Shown here: in pieces, positions 1 to 12,100 of the stretch
Numbering within the stretch: the stretch's first letter is position 1
Layout of the letters: each line of letters opens with the position of its first letter
From: Pilaira anomala
Taxonomy: Eukaryota; Mucoromycota; Mucoromycetes; Mucorales; Mucoraceae
Assembly (NCBI GenBank): GCA_025716855.1
Contig: JAIXMQ010000001.1
Coordinates: 186,001-250,000 of the forward strand
Reading direction: 5' to 3'
DNA length: 64,000 nucleotides
The notes under the pieces: generated by a model
What the model was told of the DNA's origin: nothing
What the model saw: only the letters and a program-made list of their open reading frames with translations
Databases searched by the model: none
Program-made: the position numbers and the translations under genes

Positions 1-739
1 GTGATAAGCTACTAACTAAAAACTCTCTTGATAAATCAGCCAATAAAATCTATTTGAAAGTTTACTCTTAGTACTTGTCATATTCTTGACCGAATATGAC
101 ATGACTCAGAAAAATATATATATACAGTACCTAATAAGAAGCCCATAACTTTGAACATAAATAGAGAACAAATATAGTTTTCCATATCGTCTCAAAACGG
201 ATTGCAGTTATTTCATCCAGCTCCAATCATTCGGCAAGCATAAATTAAACTTTTTTTTTTTGTGATTGACATGTTTGTTGTTTGTACTGAATGACAACAT
301 CCCTTTTATGTAAGAGATAACCTTTTATGATTCATCGATAATAATAATGTCTGATTGGATCATGTAACGCGATAAGAAGCGTACGAGGGTCACGAGATCC
401 ACTCCTTTTATGCTCTAATTTAATCCCATCTAACCATTTACCTGATAGAAAAGCCCCCCTTTTTTTTCCAACTACAATGATGTAACAGCAACCTACTTTA
501 TTTATTGCTAGTGCATTTAGCCTGTGACGAAAATCGGTTTGTTTGTTCATATGAACAATGTGAGAAATGCGGTCAAAAACCGTGGGGACTAACCCTGGAT
601 TCGTGGGAATTTTATGATTGACATATTAATTTTATTGATGCAAAACAATGTTTCTTAGGATACTATTTTCTTTCAGCTTTTTCTAATCCCTTTTTCTTTT
701 TCTTTCCTTTTTTATTATTATTTTTTCTTTTAAACAAAA
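1..739. other. Intergenic / 5' flank of the first carrier gene
   Basis: AT-rich sequence with no recognisable gene. A 72-codon frame on the minus strand (332-550) has fairly balanced composition and could be a relic of a lost gene or mobile element, but I recognise no family. A T-rich block at 664-735 lies just upstream of the carrier start codon, as is common before starts in this window. Confidence 0.4.
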
Positions 740-2216
740 ATGTTAGACGTTGATGAAATTCGTAAGCAGACACAATATATATCTTTTTTTCTTCAATAAA
801 AATATATAAAAACGATTTTTTTTTTATATATTTATATAGCTGAGAAGCCCAATGTAGACACATTAGATAGCGTGTTATCAGGCTTAGTTGGTGGTATGCT
901 TTTACTTATATCTTAAAAATAATACTGATATAGTGGTTATTAACTGTGTATGTTTAGGCTTAGCTGGGCTAGCAGTAGGACATCCATTTGGTATAGTATA
1001 GCAGAACATAACAAATTTAAAAATAAAACATCTCTTCTAAACACATCAATTTAATATAGACACAGGTATTTTTCTTCCTTTTTTTTTATAAACGAAAGCT
1101 GCACACATACAGCCAGAAACTGATTTCGTTGTATAAATTCAGTCAAAGTGCGACTACAGTCTCGAGAGTTAGCATCTCGTTATAAAGGCACATGGAATTG
1201 TTTTGTTACAACAATCAAACAAGAAAAGGTATATTTGCTCATATGCTTGTTTACATGTAATTTCAACATTCGACTTATCTTTTTTTTTATAAACATGTAT
1301 AGTTTATCGGTTTATATAAAGGAATGGTAAATAAATACATGGTATAGATTTAAAAAACAACTTACTGACCATATAGTTATATATAGGCTTCCCCTGCTGT
1401 AAGTTTTTTGTTTAAATTCCATATCCTGATAGATTTATAACATTTGTATATGTATAATAGGCAGGTGTTGCAGGTGTAAATGCATTAGTATTTGGCTCCT
1501 ATACTTGGCTGATTAAATATCAATCAGAAAAAACTAAAATGAATACAACATTACCACCATTAACGCATGTATTTCTTGCTGGAATGGGTGCTGGTGTTAT
1601 CACGAGGTACGATAAAGAAATAAAAAGATATTGTAGAAATATACATTTTAACATCGTTTCAAGTTTCGTTACATGTCCTATGGAGTTAGTTAAAGTACAA
1701 TTACAAAATCAAACACAATCATCTACTGCTACTGCATTAAAGGGTCCTATCGACTGTTTAAGAAAGATGTACGCAGTGGGTGGAATCAAATATTGTTTTA
1801 AAGGCATGATTCCTACTACACTTCGTGAACTTAGTTTCGGCCCTTATTTTCTGACATACGAAGTCATTTGTAGAGGCCTGACTCCTTCAAATGCTTCAGA
1901 CAAATACGAATTAAGTGGTCCCAAGGTGATTTTAGCAGGTGGGTCAGCTGGTATTATCGCCTGGTGTTCTACCTATTTTGCAGACGTCGTAAAGACAAGA
2001 ATTCAATCAGAACCAGAAAGATATAAAGGGTTTTCTCATTGTATCAAACAGTCTTACCGTGAAGAAGGATGGCGTATATTCTTTAGAGGTTTGACACCAA
2101 CCATTTTAAGAGCTTTCCCATCAAACGCAGCTACTTTTGCTGCATATACCTGGACAATGAAGTTATGTCAACCAAAACAGCTGATTACACGATGTGATGA
2201 ATCCGTACTTTTATAA
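740..2216 (+). CDS. Mitochondrial carrier family protein (acylcarnitine/basic amino acid carrier-like), 9 exons with two microexons
   Basis: Inner-membrane metabolite exchanger of the SLC25 family with three tandem repeats of two helices. Exons rebuilt by hand: 740-761, 840-893, 958-990, 1060-1065, 1143-1228, 1303-1326, 1387-1398, 1461-1606, 1664-2216; they total 936 nt (311 aa). Seen: repeat 1 signature HPFDTVKVRLQ and the following YKGMASP, repeat 2 signature PMELVKVQLQ, repeat 3 FADVVKTRIQ, in which the usual proline is replaced. The 57-nt last intron (1607-1663) is in frame and could be missed by a gene caller. The 6-nt exon 4 and the 12-nt exon 7 are needed to restore the family signature. 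The SASP/YKGMASP and PFDTVKVRLQ pattern suggests the carnitine-acylcarnitine/ornithine branch; the substrate is inferred only. A second carrier of the same branch lies at 58713-59730. Confidence 0.88.
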
Positions 2217-3022
2217 ATATCTTCTATTTTTTTTTATTTATATGTAAATATTGCTTTTATTTATTTATGAATTTATGTATCATAATATAATTCTTATTTT
2301 AAGTTGAACCTATTTTAGGGGCATTTTCTTTTTTTATTCTATCAATTTTTATTACTAAATCTACACAGTGTTTTTTCAATGATTGGTTTCAGCTTTATTT
2401 TACTGTAACTCAAATATGAACAGATTATAGTTAATTCATGTAGGTATTCATAACAACTCTGGTCAGTTGATCGTACAAAAATATGGTAACAGTGGCACAA
2501 ATGAGCGGTAAATCTTGTCATTTTGATTTTATTATATGTACAGTGCTTACAGCATAAAAAAAATTAACTGTAGTGTATTACTAAATTGTCTATTGATATA
2601 CTCTACATTATAGAAATAAGACTAAAAAAAAAAATGATTCTTATGATGAAGAAACAGCTTTTTTAAGGACCACAGCCTAATAATTTAGGGATCATAGGGA
2701 TGTAAATAAAATTGACAGACTGTCTATAGTTCGGCACTAATGTCACCTGAAGTACAACTACATAACCAGTTCAAAAAATTAAGCCAGAACAATAATGGAC
2801 CTTTTTTTTTTTGGCCTAATATTTTGGAAGGAAAATAGTTCTTTATACATAAAAGATACTTAAATAGTTTTTGTGAATGGTGATTAACTATAAAAAACTA
2901 TAGAAATATTATTCACTAAAAACTACATAAATATTATTCACTAAAAACTACATAAATCTCATTCAACTATGTAAATAATATAATTCACAAAAAACTATGC
3001 ACAAAAAAACTATATTTCTTTC

Positions 3023-3053
<31 letters not shown>

Positions 3054-4150
3054 ATAGGATGCGCAGGTGTACCGAACCGCAGGTAGTCTAATAGCTCTAT
3101 GCATGTATGTACAACCCAGTGGTCACTATAGAAAATCAAGCTGTGATTCCTAAGAAAATGATTAACTTGAATTCCGAGTTACTCTGCCGCTCATAAAAAA
3201 GTAACCTGTACATTGGATATTTAATTTTTTTAAAAAAAGATAGTTCTATCTATGTCAAAAGAATCAAGTTTGATATAGCTTTTTTGTTTATTAAAATAAA
3301 TTACTAAAGAGCACTGTCACAATTATATTGTTCAGTTAACTATTCTATTGAGCTCGGACTGTTTTATTAGGTATATTGAAGCCTCAAAAGTACCAGTGAT
3401 GTTGCTTTTATCCAATTTGATCTTTTGACTTTTCCAAAGTGAAAATTTCCCAAAACTAAACCGCGAGGAGGTACACTGGCAAAAAAAATGAATCAATTAT
3501 ATCTAAACAATGATAATGCTACAGCCATCATGCGTTAGTTGTTTTTTTAGTTCGTAGTAATGAGTTAATAATTGATTGGGGACTGATTATCTCTGGAATT
3601 CGCACTAACCACACGCTTGATTGTTATTTTTTTTTCACACGTCACAAATACAAGTTTTTTTTTTTCTTAATTTTTTGTAGTTTCATAAGAAATCACTTGT
3701 TTTTTCTTTCCTTTTCTTTTTTTTCACTTTCTTTCACTTTCTTTCTTTTTATTATTTCAAAATAAATCTTCCTTGCTGTTGCCGTCTTAGTCTTTCCTTT
3801 TATTACGTATGTTATCCCGACAAGAGACTGATTCAAGAAGAAATAAATAATTTTGAAGCCTACATGTACATATTTTGTCTGTGATAAGCCATGTCAAAAC
3901 TCTAATAAATTTACCAAAAATAAACAATTCATTGTTTAATAAATTTCAATAGAAAATGGTCTCTTCTATACAGATTACATCGGTTGAATAAGGACGATAT
4001 TATGACCAAATCCGTTAGGGCAAGATGACTGTTAGCGTAAGGCCAAGTGATCCGCTATGTAAATTAATATGGATCACCAAGGAAAACTGGTTTTGCCCAT
4101 TGTTGGTAGTACCCAATAAGTGCACCCCTTCCGAAGACAGGCCGTGTTCA
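2217..4150. other. Gene-poor intergenic region with repeats
   Basis: No gene is supported. It holds short diverged direct repeats around the motif ATTATTCACTAAAAACTAC (about 2905-3010), followed by a poly(A) run near 3024-3051. A T-rich pyrimidine stretch lies at 3600-3740. The rest is AT-rich with stops in every frame. Confidence 0.5.
2905..3010. repeat. Short tandem repeat, ~25-bp unit
   Basis: The unit ATTATTCACTAAAAACTACA is present twice nearly exactly (2909-2960), with more diverged flanking copies containing AAAAACTAT and TTCAC. Seen directly. No coding potential; it sits about 700 bp after the carrier gene. Confidence 0.6.
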
Positions 4151-4199
4151 ATAGTACAACGAGCTTATTACAAATGATCGATTCACGAAGAAGTGATAG

Positions 4200-5020
4200 A
4201 TCAAAAATGCGCCTGAACCAGACTGGGAAGAGTTGAAGCGATTAGTTTTTGAAGTATGATTTGTTTTCTGGAGTTCATGGTAAATGATTCTAATATATTT
4301 TTACTTTAAACAGTCTTATTTCAGTAAGACAAGAAAAAGAAAAGCCAAGGAATCTGAATTCTCCCCTCACAAGAATCTAGTTCCAGCAGCTCTAATGCCT
4401 TGAGTAAGTTAACTCCTTCAAGTTATCAGAATTTATCAGCAATATTTGAAAAATGTCTGATAACTAGAAATGGATGCTTAAAGATAGTATTTTCGTCGAA
4501 AACATACTTGTAGAATACGCTAAATCGATTACCAATGAAAAGTAATAATATACTAAAACTTTTATTTAAGTTGTTTATACTAACTTGATTTTATTTCTAG
4601 TATATCACATTCATTTGTGATCAGCGTCAAAGACAATGGATTAAAAAGTAGATTTAAGCAACATCGGAGTACTATAACCGGGTTTAACTTAAAACCTCTT
4701 CCGGCAATTCCTGATGACTTTTCAGCACACTTGGCCCAGATCTCAGCTTTGGTAAAATATTTAGTTTATGCTTCAAAAAGCCTATCAATTGATCTGGAAG
4801 GCTAAGATAAAAAAATAATCTTATCATATTTTATTCGTTGAGTATAATACAATTAATTGGCAAATCTATACTGTAGGAGGTATGCAAGGAAACAGAACGT
4901 ACAGTCGAAAACTATAAACGTACCATTGAAATTAACTTTGAATCTGTTGATGATGGCTCTTATGATGATTAAGCGTACAACCCAGATCCTTTGCGCTTGC
5001 CAAAACGTGACTGATCTCCC
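4200..5020 (+). pseudogene. Decayed coding region of unknown family
   Basis: Several plus-strand open stretches follow each other with protein-like composition but broken by frameshifts and stops: a Glu/Trp-rich piece near 4208-4256, a Lys-rich then Ser-rich piece 4320-4500, a 62-codon piece 4617-4805 (ISVKDNGLKSRFKQHRS onward), and an acidic piece near 4880-5020 (INFESVDDGSYDD, then a stop). GT-AG-like borders separate some of them. I do not recognise the family. It may be the relic of a mobile-element accessory gene, comparable to the decayed gene at 60350-61596, but that is inference. Confidence 0.3.
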
Positions 5021-5389
5021 CACCTATTTTATATTGTATATTCAAATAAAAGGTTCTTTAATTTTTTTTTTTTTCGTATTGTATTGCACATAAATAAATA
5101 TGTATATCTCAACCTACTATTTCAAATATGAAAGGTAAATTATCATTTTATTTTAATATATATCAGTGGAAATAAATATAGAAGAGGAAAAAGAAGAAAG
5201 CAAAAAGGTACATAGTAAGACCGAAATTTATACAAAATAGGTATCATAGGATTTTGAACAAGATAAACACAAAAACAAAGGGAAGATAAAAGCGAGAAAG
5301 AGAAAGAAAAAATAAAAAATAAAAAAAAAAGAAAAGAAACAGAAGAAAAAGGAGAAAAGAAAAAAAAAAGAAAGAAAGAGAGTTATCTA

Positions 5390-6817
5390 TTAAAGGGGCT
5401 TTTGGGCATAACAGGCATAATAATTAATACAGGTCTTGTACTTTTTAGCTTCATCTCCACATTCTTTCAAAAACTCTTCATAGACTTTGATATCTTTCCA
5501 GTCAGAGTCACCTAGCGCTAAAACGGATCTTATATTGCAGAAACCATGATAATAGTCCTCCCTAAAAGAAGAAGACGATTGATTAGTTGGAATATAAGAC
5601 ATAATGTGAGCACATAACGTACCATAGTAACTCTCCTGCCTTATTAGTATGGTTCAGTTTCAATGGAGTCATCTTTTGGGAAAAATTCATAAAGCCAGCT
5701 TTATCTAATCGCTCTTCTAACTGACATGCAACTTTTGTCGGCATATCTCTGGAGACTAAAATTTCGGATACTATATAGAAAAATATATTAGTAAGAAAAA
5801 AAAAAAAAGTCTGAAAAGATCATTGTAATACATTACATGTATCCTGTAATTTTTTAAGAACTGGTCCTACGTTGTGCAAATCTTGCAAATCTGGCTATTA
5901 CATACATGAATATAGATAAAGAACGTGTAAGTCTCAAAAATCTTTCCTTGTCGTCATTTGCATATGTTTATAGGGTTACCTCTACTAATTCAATATATCC
6001 ACCAGGTTTTAAAACACGGAAAAGTTCTTTAAGGGCCTATGAAATTATCACAAGGAAATTATTAATTATTACTGCTTAACTAACAATGATTAAATTGACG
6101 TTACATTTTCCCAGTCGTTATTCGTTAAGCCTAAAAAAAGTAATCTTTGATGGATATAATCAAAAGTGTTATCTGGAAACGGGATATGTTTTGCAATATT
6201 TCCAATAACAAAATCTACATTGGCGGGTTTAATATCTTCTGGAAAGACACGGGACGCATCAATGCCATAAAATTTAGATTGAGGATAGTTTTCACCCATT
6301 TCAAATGTCCAAGTGGCTGGGCCGCACCCAGAGTCTAATACAACGATGCCTTCTTCCAGCATTTTGGTAACGGGAGCATGGTAGTTACTATATTTATTCT
6401 GATGAGTTTTAATCACAAAAAAATTTTAAAATTATCACGGCGGAATTTACATTACCATTGTAGAGCATATCTTAAAATCCAATGTTGTTGGTGTACACGA
6501 TCGGTCTCTAAAGAAAAAAGAAAAAGAGAGAGATTTAGCTGATGCCACTTAGATGCTCTTCTTCATCTTTTTGCTTTTATTTGCATACCATCATCATCGT
6601 TAGGTAAAATATAAGAAACATCTTGGTCTGCATGAAATCTTCTTCCATCTTCGTATTTAAATTTATTTCCTTGTCGTGAATTAGTCGATGTAGCTGTAGA
6701 TGGTGCTTTTGTTTTTATATGTGTAGAGCAACTGATCAAACTACTTGCAGTCTTTTTACTTTTTTCGCTACTTCTCCTTTTACAAAAAATATGTTTTACT
6801 GTAGTTAAAAATGACAT
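5390..6817 (-). CDS. SAM-dependent methyltransferase (class I, Rossmann fold), 7 exons
   Basis: Exons on the minus strand: 6589-6817, 6456-6507, 6105-6387, 5980-6036, 5837-5894, 5623-5770, 5390-5561 (999 nt, 332 aa). Residues about 1-75 are a Ser/Thr/Lys-rich, probably disordered leader. The catalytic domain then shows motif I VLDSGCGPATWTFEMGENYP (SAM-binding Gly-rich loop), an acidic motif II (FYGIDAS), PFPDNTFDYIHQR, and LKPGGYIELVE. This is the architecture of the large fungal methyltransferase group (Methyltransf_25/TAM-like) with many Mucoromycota members and unknown substrates. No target can be assigned. The start at 6817 is the first ATG in an open frame that joins cleanly to exon 2. 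Downstream of the stop lies an A/G-rich tract (5160-5385). Confidence 0.85.
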
Positions 6818-7443
6818 TGTTGTAATTTATTTTTTTTTTCTTTTCGTTTTCTAATATGTATGTTACAAAAAAAAAAATAAAAAATAAAAATAAAAATAAA
6901 AAAATATATAAAGGAAATAAAAAGAGGTAATAAAGGGAACCTAGCGAGATGTTATAATTTATATTTTATGTTATTACCCTATTATTGTATATCTTTGTGT
7001 TGTACACAATATTGTAACTCGACATTATATATAATTATATAATTTTTATTTTATTTTTGTATAACAGGCTAACCGATCTATTGGTTAAGTGGTGCACTGT
7101 AATTAAATATTAGTCTCCTAAGTAGAATCAATCCAATATGGTTCTATTCTATTACCCTTTTGGTCATAAAAAACAGGGCGACACAGACAACATAATGTAT
7201 GTACATTCTATGGCCTTCTGGAAGTTAACTAATGTTTTAGATTGAATTAAACTGCGGTTACCATATTAATAAGTAAAACATATATAAATACATATACTGA
7301 TTTAAAAGCCTATCAGAGTCAAGAACGGTCGTGTCACTGATATACTTTTTTTTTTTTTTTTGAAAAAGTTGAACAATAAAATGAGATTGAGGTTTTAAGG
7401 GTTCCATAAGGGAAAAGTTAGGAAACAATAAACATTTGTTTTA
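6818..7443. other. Intergenic, AT-rich
   Basis: No gene seen. A-rich microsatellite-like (AAAAT)n near 6868-6905 just upstream of the methyltransferase; the remainder is featureless up to the inverted-repeat element at 7444. Confidence 0.5.
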
Positions 7444-8188
7444 CTCGATCCGATCTTTTCTCAAAGAAATTTAGTGCAAGACTTTTTGGAAAGTAAAACT
7501 GGTATCATGGTTACATATCCCGATTGTCAATTTTCCTTCTTTTTTTTTTTAAAAAAAAATGTCAAAATGCCGAAGGATGATTCATATACAGTTAAAAGTC
7601 AAAAATCTGAAAAGGGTTTTCTGTTTAAAGTAGTATTGTATTATTATGGTATATTCAATTATATATAATATATAATACTTGGCGATCAGCTTCTCGTATA
7701 TATAAATATATATTATACCTTATGTTGCTATTGTAAAATAGCTAGAGAAAAATAGACGACCCGAATTTATTTCCTTTCTTGAAAACGCAAGATGTTTAAT
7801 TTAACTAATTTTGATCCCGACATTACGTTTTTTTTTCTTGAGTGATCTCAAAAAGTTTAATTGCATAATTTTACAAATATTTATTCGTATCTCGATACAG
7901 GAATTCTATATCAGATAACTTTTTTTTTCTATAATGAGCAATTGAAATTTATGGTTTTACAACTACAGCATGTAAATTACTATATCTGTTCTTCCAGCCA
8001 ACAGTAGACACATTGCTCTTTCTCTCTCCCGATCAATATCTTTCAAAGGTACATTAACGGTAAAGGACTAAAAAGGAAAAAGCAAGGGCAAAAAACAATA
8101 TATATCTGAACCAATCGTATCAAACTGCACATTAGACACATGTATTTAGTAGCTTACTTTATTATGGGTTAAAAAAGATCGGATCGAG
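7444..8188. mobile_element. 745-bp inverted-repeat element with TTA target duplication (PIF/Harbinger-type MITE candidate)
   Basis: Perfect 16-bp terminal inverted repeats CTCGATCCGATCTTTT (7444-7459) and AAAAGATCGGATCGAG (8173-8188), flanked on both sides by TTA (7441-7443 and 8189-8191). A three-base TWA duplication is the hallmark of PIF/Harbinger elements. The interior carries only a 64-codon frame starting with GTG at 7474 and no transposase, so it would be non-autonomous or a deletion derivative. Superfamily assignment is inference. Confidence 0.55.
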
Positions 8189-8548
8189 TTACGAAGAAAA
8201 TTTTACTAGCTTAATACCTGAAACTTGTTTATTTATTTTCTTTTTTTGTAAAAGAATCGATCAATATTTAGTCAGACATGACAAAATTGGTAGGTTTACA
8301 CGAAGTTCTTCAACTTAAATGTATTAGCTGTGGAAATTTAGTCATGGAGAATGAATTGCCCACGCCAAAAGCGCGTTGGTAATACCTCAAAAAAAAAATG
8401 CTACGATTATTTTGAAGAAGCAAATTTTATTTTTAACGTGTTGAGATAATTATTATCAAGAAAAAAAAAACTACACTGTTTCAAGTTAGTATGGAATGAT
8501 TATTCAAATTATTTATTAAAGATATATATAATATAACTAAATTACTTT
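8189..8548. other. Intergenic with a 34-codon CxxC ORF
   Basis: A short plus-strand ORF at 8278-8382 (34 codons) contains CISCGNLV, a single zinc-ribbon-like CxxC knuckle, and ends in a stop. It may be a remnant of a zinc-ribbon gene or chance. Nothing else is seen before the 3' end of the formin gene. Confidence 0.3.
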
Positions 8549-9049
8549 TTAAGACATTGAAAACTCTTCTAAAAGAGTTCTAGTGGAACCACTATGCGGC
8601 AAGTTATTTCTTCTCGCTGCGCCCAATCGATTACTTCTCGGCAAAGAAGGTGATGTGGAATGAGCATCATCAGATTGGATACTCTTTAATAAATCTTCTG
8701 CCAAAATAGCTACAGATTCACTCTTTTGCATTCGTTTTTCTCTGAAAGTATTAGATCTTTCGTGTCTAGTTCGCTTGACACTCGTGTCTAAATCACCTGC
8801 GCGTAATTTGTCCAATAAATTGTCCATAATGTTTTTATCATCATCTGCTCCAGATTGATTATCTATGGAAAAATTAGTTATTAGTTGATCTAATTCTGAT
8901 AAATATATAATTTGATTTTACCATCACTTGTATTCACACCACGAAGTCTTTGTGCTTTAATTTTTTCCTTTCTTTCTTCATCGGCGCGTCTTGCCTTTTC
9001 CATATTTTCAAGTTTCTTTCTAGCAGTAACATTATCACTCATAGCACGC

Positions 9050-9100
<51 letters not shown>

Positions 9101-12100
9101 ATATAAGTATAAAAGATCAAACAACGTGTATTTCCTACTAATTTACCTCCCAACTGGATGTGAATGTTTTAAAGATACCAAAGAATTCATCTGGTTTCAT
9201 TTGATCTGCATTTTCTCCATAGTAGCTCACAACATCTTTGTAAGCTACATCCATCGAAGTATAACGTACTTCAAGCTCTTCAAACTTTTCTATCGCTTCA
9301 TTTCTAAAGTTTCTCATAACTTGAGCATAATTATCACCTTCTGGAGCTTCTTCATCTTCGTCAAAATGGTTTTCCAACTCTTGAATAAGTTTTTGTAAAC
9401 CGACACGAATTTCATTATAATCTTTGACCATATCTTGTAATGTAACTGAGGAGGAAAAATTATTGGTATGACTGGAATTTGAACTTCTTTTTATAAAAAA
9501 AAAAAAAGTTTTACCTTTGCAAGCATTGCCACTTTCTTGAAGGTCATCCAAAAATCCATGAAGACGTGGAAACTTCTTTTCAACAGAATCTACCAAGAAA
9601 TGAAGTAATGTTGTATTTCCTTCTGTTCCCTTTGTATCTACCAACTAATAAATGTAATATATTAATAATAATTTAATATTTTTTTAAATTTTAAGGCTTT
9701 ACTTTGTTGATACTGGAAATACGAATACCAAATGCACCACCTTGGAAAGTTGTTCCATTCATAAAGTTACCCAACACAAGAATAAACTATAACAATCGAA
9801 TGTGAATTTTGATACTATAAATTATATTTATCTATATATATATATATATATATAAATTACCTTTAAAAGCTCCTTAAATGAAGCTGAATCTTTAATAGCA
9901 ATAGAAGCTTCCAAGACAGAGCACATGTTCTATTTTAAAAAGAATAATAAGTTTTATGTCATCCATATAAACAACCAACTTACTCTTGAAAGCTGTTGAT
10001 GCTTTTCCGCAAAAGTAGCACGGAACAACATATTATCCACTCTCTCCTTATATCTATCAATTTTCATCATCTGAACCAACCATTAGTATGTATACATATT
10101 TAATAAATTACATTTTTACTTACTTCATAACAAAACATATCTGGTTTTGACAGTTGCTCTAAATCTTCATCTGAAGCAGACTTTACAAACACGGACAATT
10201 TACCTTGTTCTTCTGCAGTGGGTACATTTGCTTGTAAATTACATAACAAATTTTCAGTAACAATACTATCATCCACTTGTAAGAAAGCCTTTGTAACTTG
10301 ATCAAACGATAAATGTTTCAATTTCGAAAGCAAAGCAATATCTTTTTTTTTTAAAAAAAAAAAAATGCAAGTTAATTTTCTATTTGTATATGCTTTTTTT
10401 TTTCATAAAAAAAAAAGGCTACTTACTAATATTATAAGCCTTCTTTGGATCAATAATACAAATCTCTTGTTTTCTTTCCTTTTGTTGTCTTTTCTTCTGT
10501 TGAATCACCTTTTGTGCAAATAGAGATTCAATTGAATCAAAAATACCCAAGACATCAAGCTCATCTTCAAGTGCAAATTCATCAATATCATTTGATCCCC
10601 ATACTGTCTTGCCTACAAAGTTAGCTTGGATCTTTGTCCATTGAAGTGCACGCGTCTTGACGTTAGGTTGATGGCGAATAAGCTTACGAGGTACGCCTAA
10701 GGGCGCAGAGGGTGCTCCTGGTGGTGGAGGTGCACCGGGTCCTCCAGGAGGTGGTGGAGGTGGAGGTGGACCTCCTTTACCTCCTGGCGGTGGTGGGGGT
10801 GGCGGAGGAGGTGGTCCATTTCCAGCTGCTGCTGTGCCAGGTGGAGGAGGGGGTGGCGGTGGAGGTGCAGGTACTGCATTATTTACCATAGCTGGTGGTG
10901 CTGGTGGAGGAGGGGGTGGAGGTGGAGGTATAGAAGCATTATTTGCATCAGATGATACCGATGGTATAGAAGAAGCTGTTTGTGCTGCAAGTGCAGGTGG
11001 AGGTGGAGGTGGTGGGGGTGGAATAGGAATAGTATGAGCATTAGTTTCAGACACATGAGTTGATGGTATATTAGATATTTTGGATACAGGAGGAACAAGT
11101 GGAGGAGACATGGGTTGATCATTTCTATGCATTATATTCCTGCTCTTTACAACAGCAGGTGTACTGATTGATTTACGAGTAGGAGAAGTAAGTGTAGGAG
11201 ACATTGAACTTGAACGAGGAAGTAACTCGGTTGTACTGATAGCAGCTAATCCGCCTGCAGCAGGAAGTTTAGAAGGATCTGGTTTACTATTATGCTGTCT
11301 TAATTTTTGTTCTAGTTCAGCAGCTATTGCACTAATAGGTTTATCGGAATGATCTGCGATAGAGCCAGTGTCTTTTTCACTTAAGAGTTGGTTTAATTGG
11401 TCTTTTAAGTCAATATTCATCTTGACACCATCTTTTTGTTGTGGTTGCTGTTGTTGTTCTTGAGGGAGGTCTGCTGCAGCTGCGTCATCTAACCAATTCT
11501 TTCTTCCAACAGGAACACGACGTGTTGAACCAATTAAGGGAGTTGTACCTGGGATAACAAAACCTGTAGGACCACCACCTAAATGTCCTTGAAGTGAGGA
11601 TTTAAATGTATCTGATAAACCTTCGGCCCTTGGAATTTTGCCCTAAAAAATAACTTTATATATTACTACGTGCACTTTTAATTATTGAAAATAAAAATCA
11701 CTCTTACGTCGTCTTCATTCTCACCAGGTTTTCCTTCCAAAATAGCCTGTGCCTTTAAACGATCATACGCTCTTGTGACCTCTTCTCTACCTAATATGAA
11801 ATGACTGTTTTGATCGTCTTTACCTACACCGTCTTTTTTATTTGCGGTTGTTGCAGTTAAAAGGATATCTTTTAATTGTTGATCCAAAGCTGTCACATTC
11901 ATTTCATACTCTTGTTGAGTGTCCTTTAATTTTCTTTGTAAAGTAGAAATTGTATGACGAGACATGCGTAATAAATCTTCTAAAGAACTTGTCTTTTCTC
12001 TTAGCGTTCCAATTAATCCATCCCCTTTTAAATTAATTTCAGTTTCCAACTCATGTTTTTCTTTAATGACTTTTTCCAACATTTGTTTCAATTCTTTTGT

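Noticed and set aside
332..550. 72-codon minus-strand frame with balanced composition
   Set aside because: No recognisable family, no flanking exons found; possible relic but not supported as a gene.
7066..7140. tRNA-like GGTTAAGTGG segment
   Set aside because: No B box and no acceptor-stem complementarity found.
10834..11122. Long frames antisense and frame-shifted to the formin FH1 region (Gly-rich and Leu/His-rich)
   Set aside because: They are the other readings of the polyproline-coding repeat; the minus-strand formin frame is the real one.
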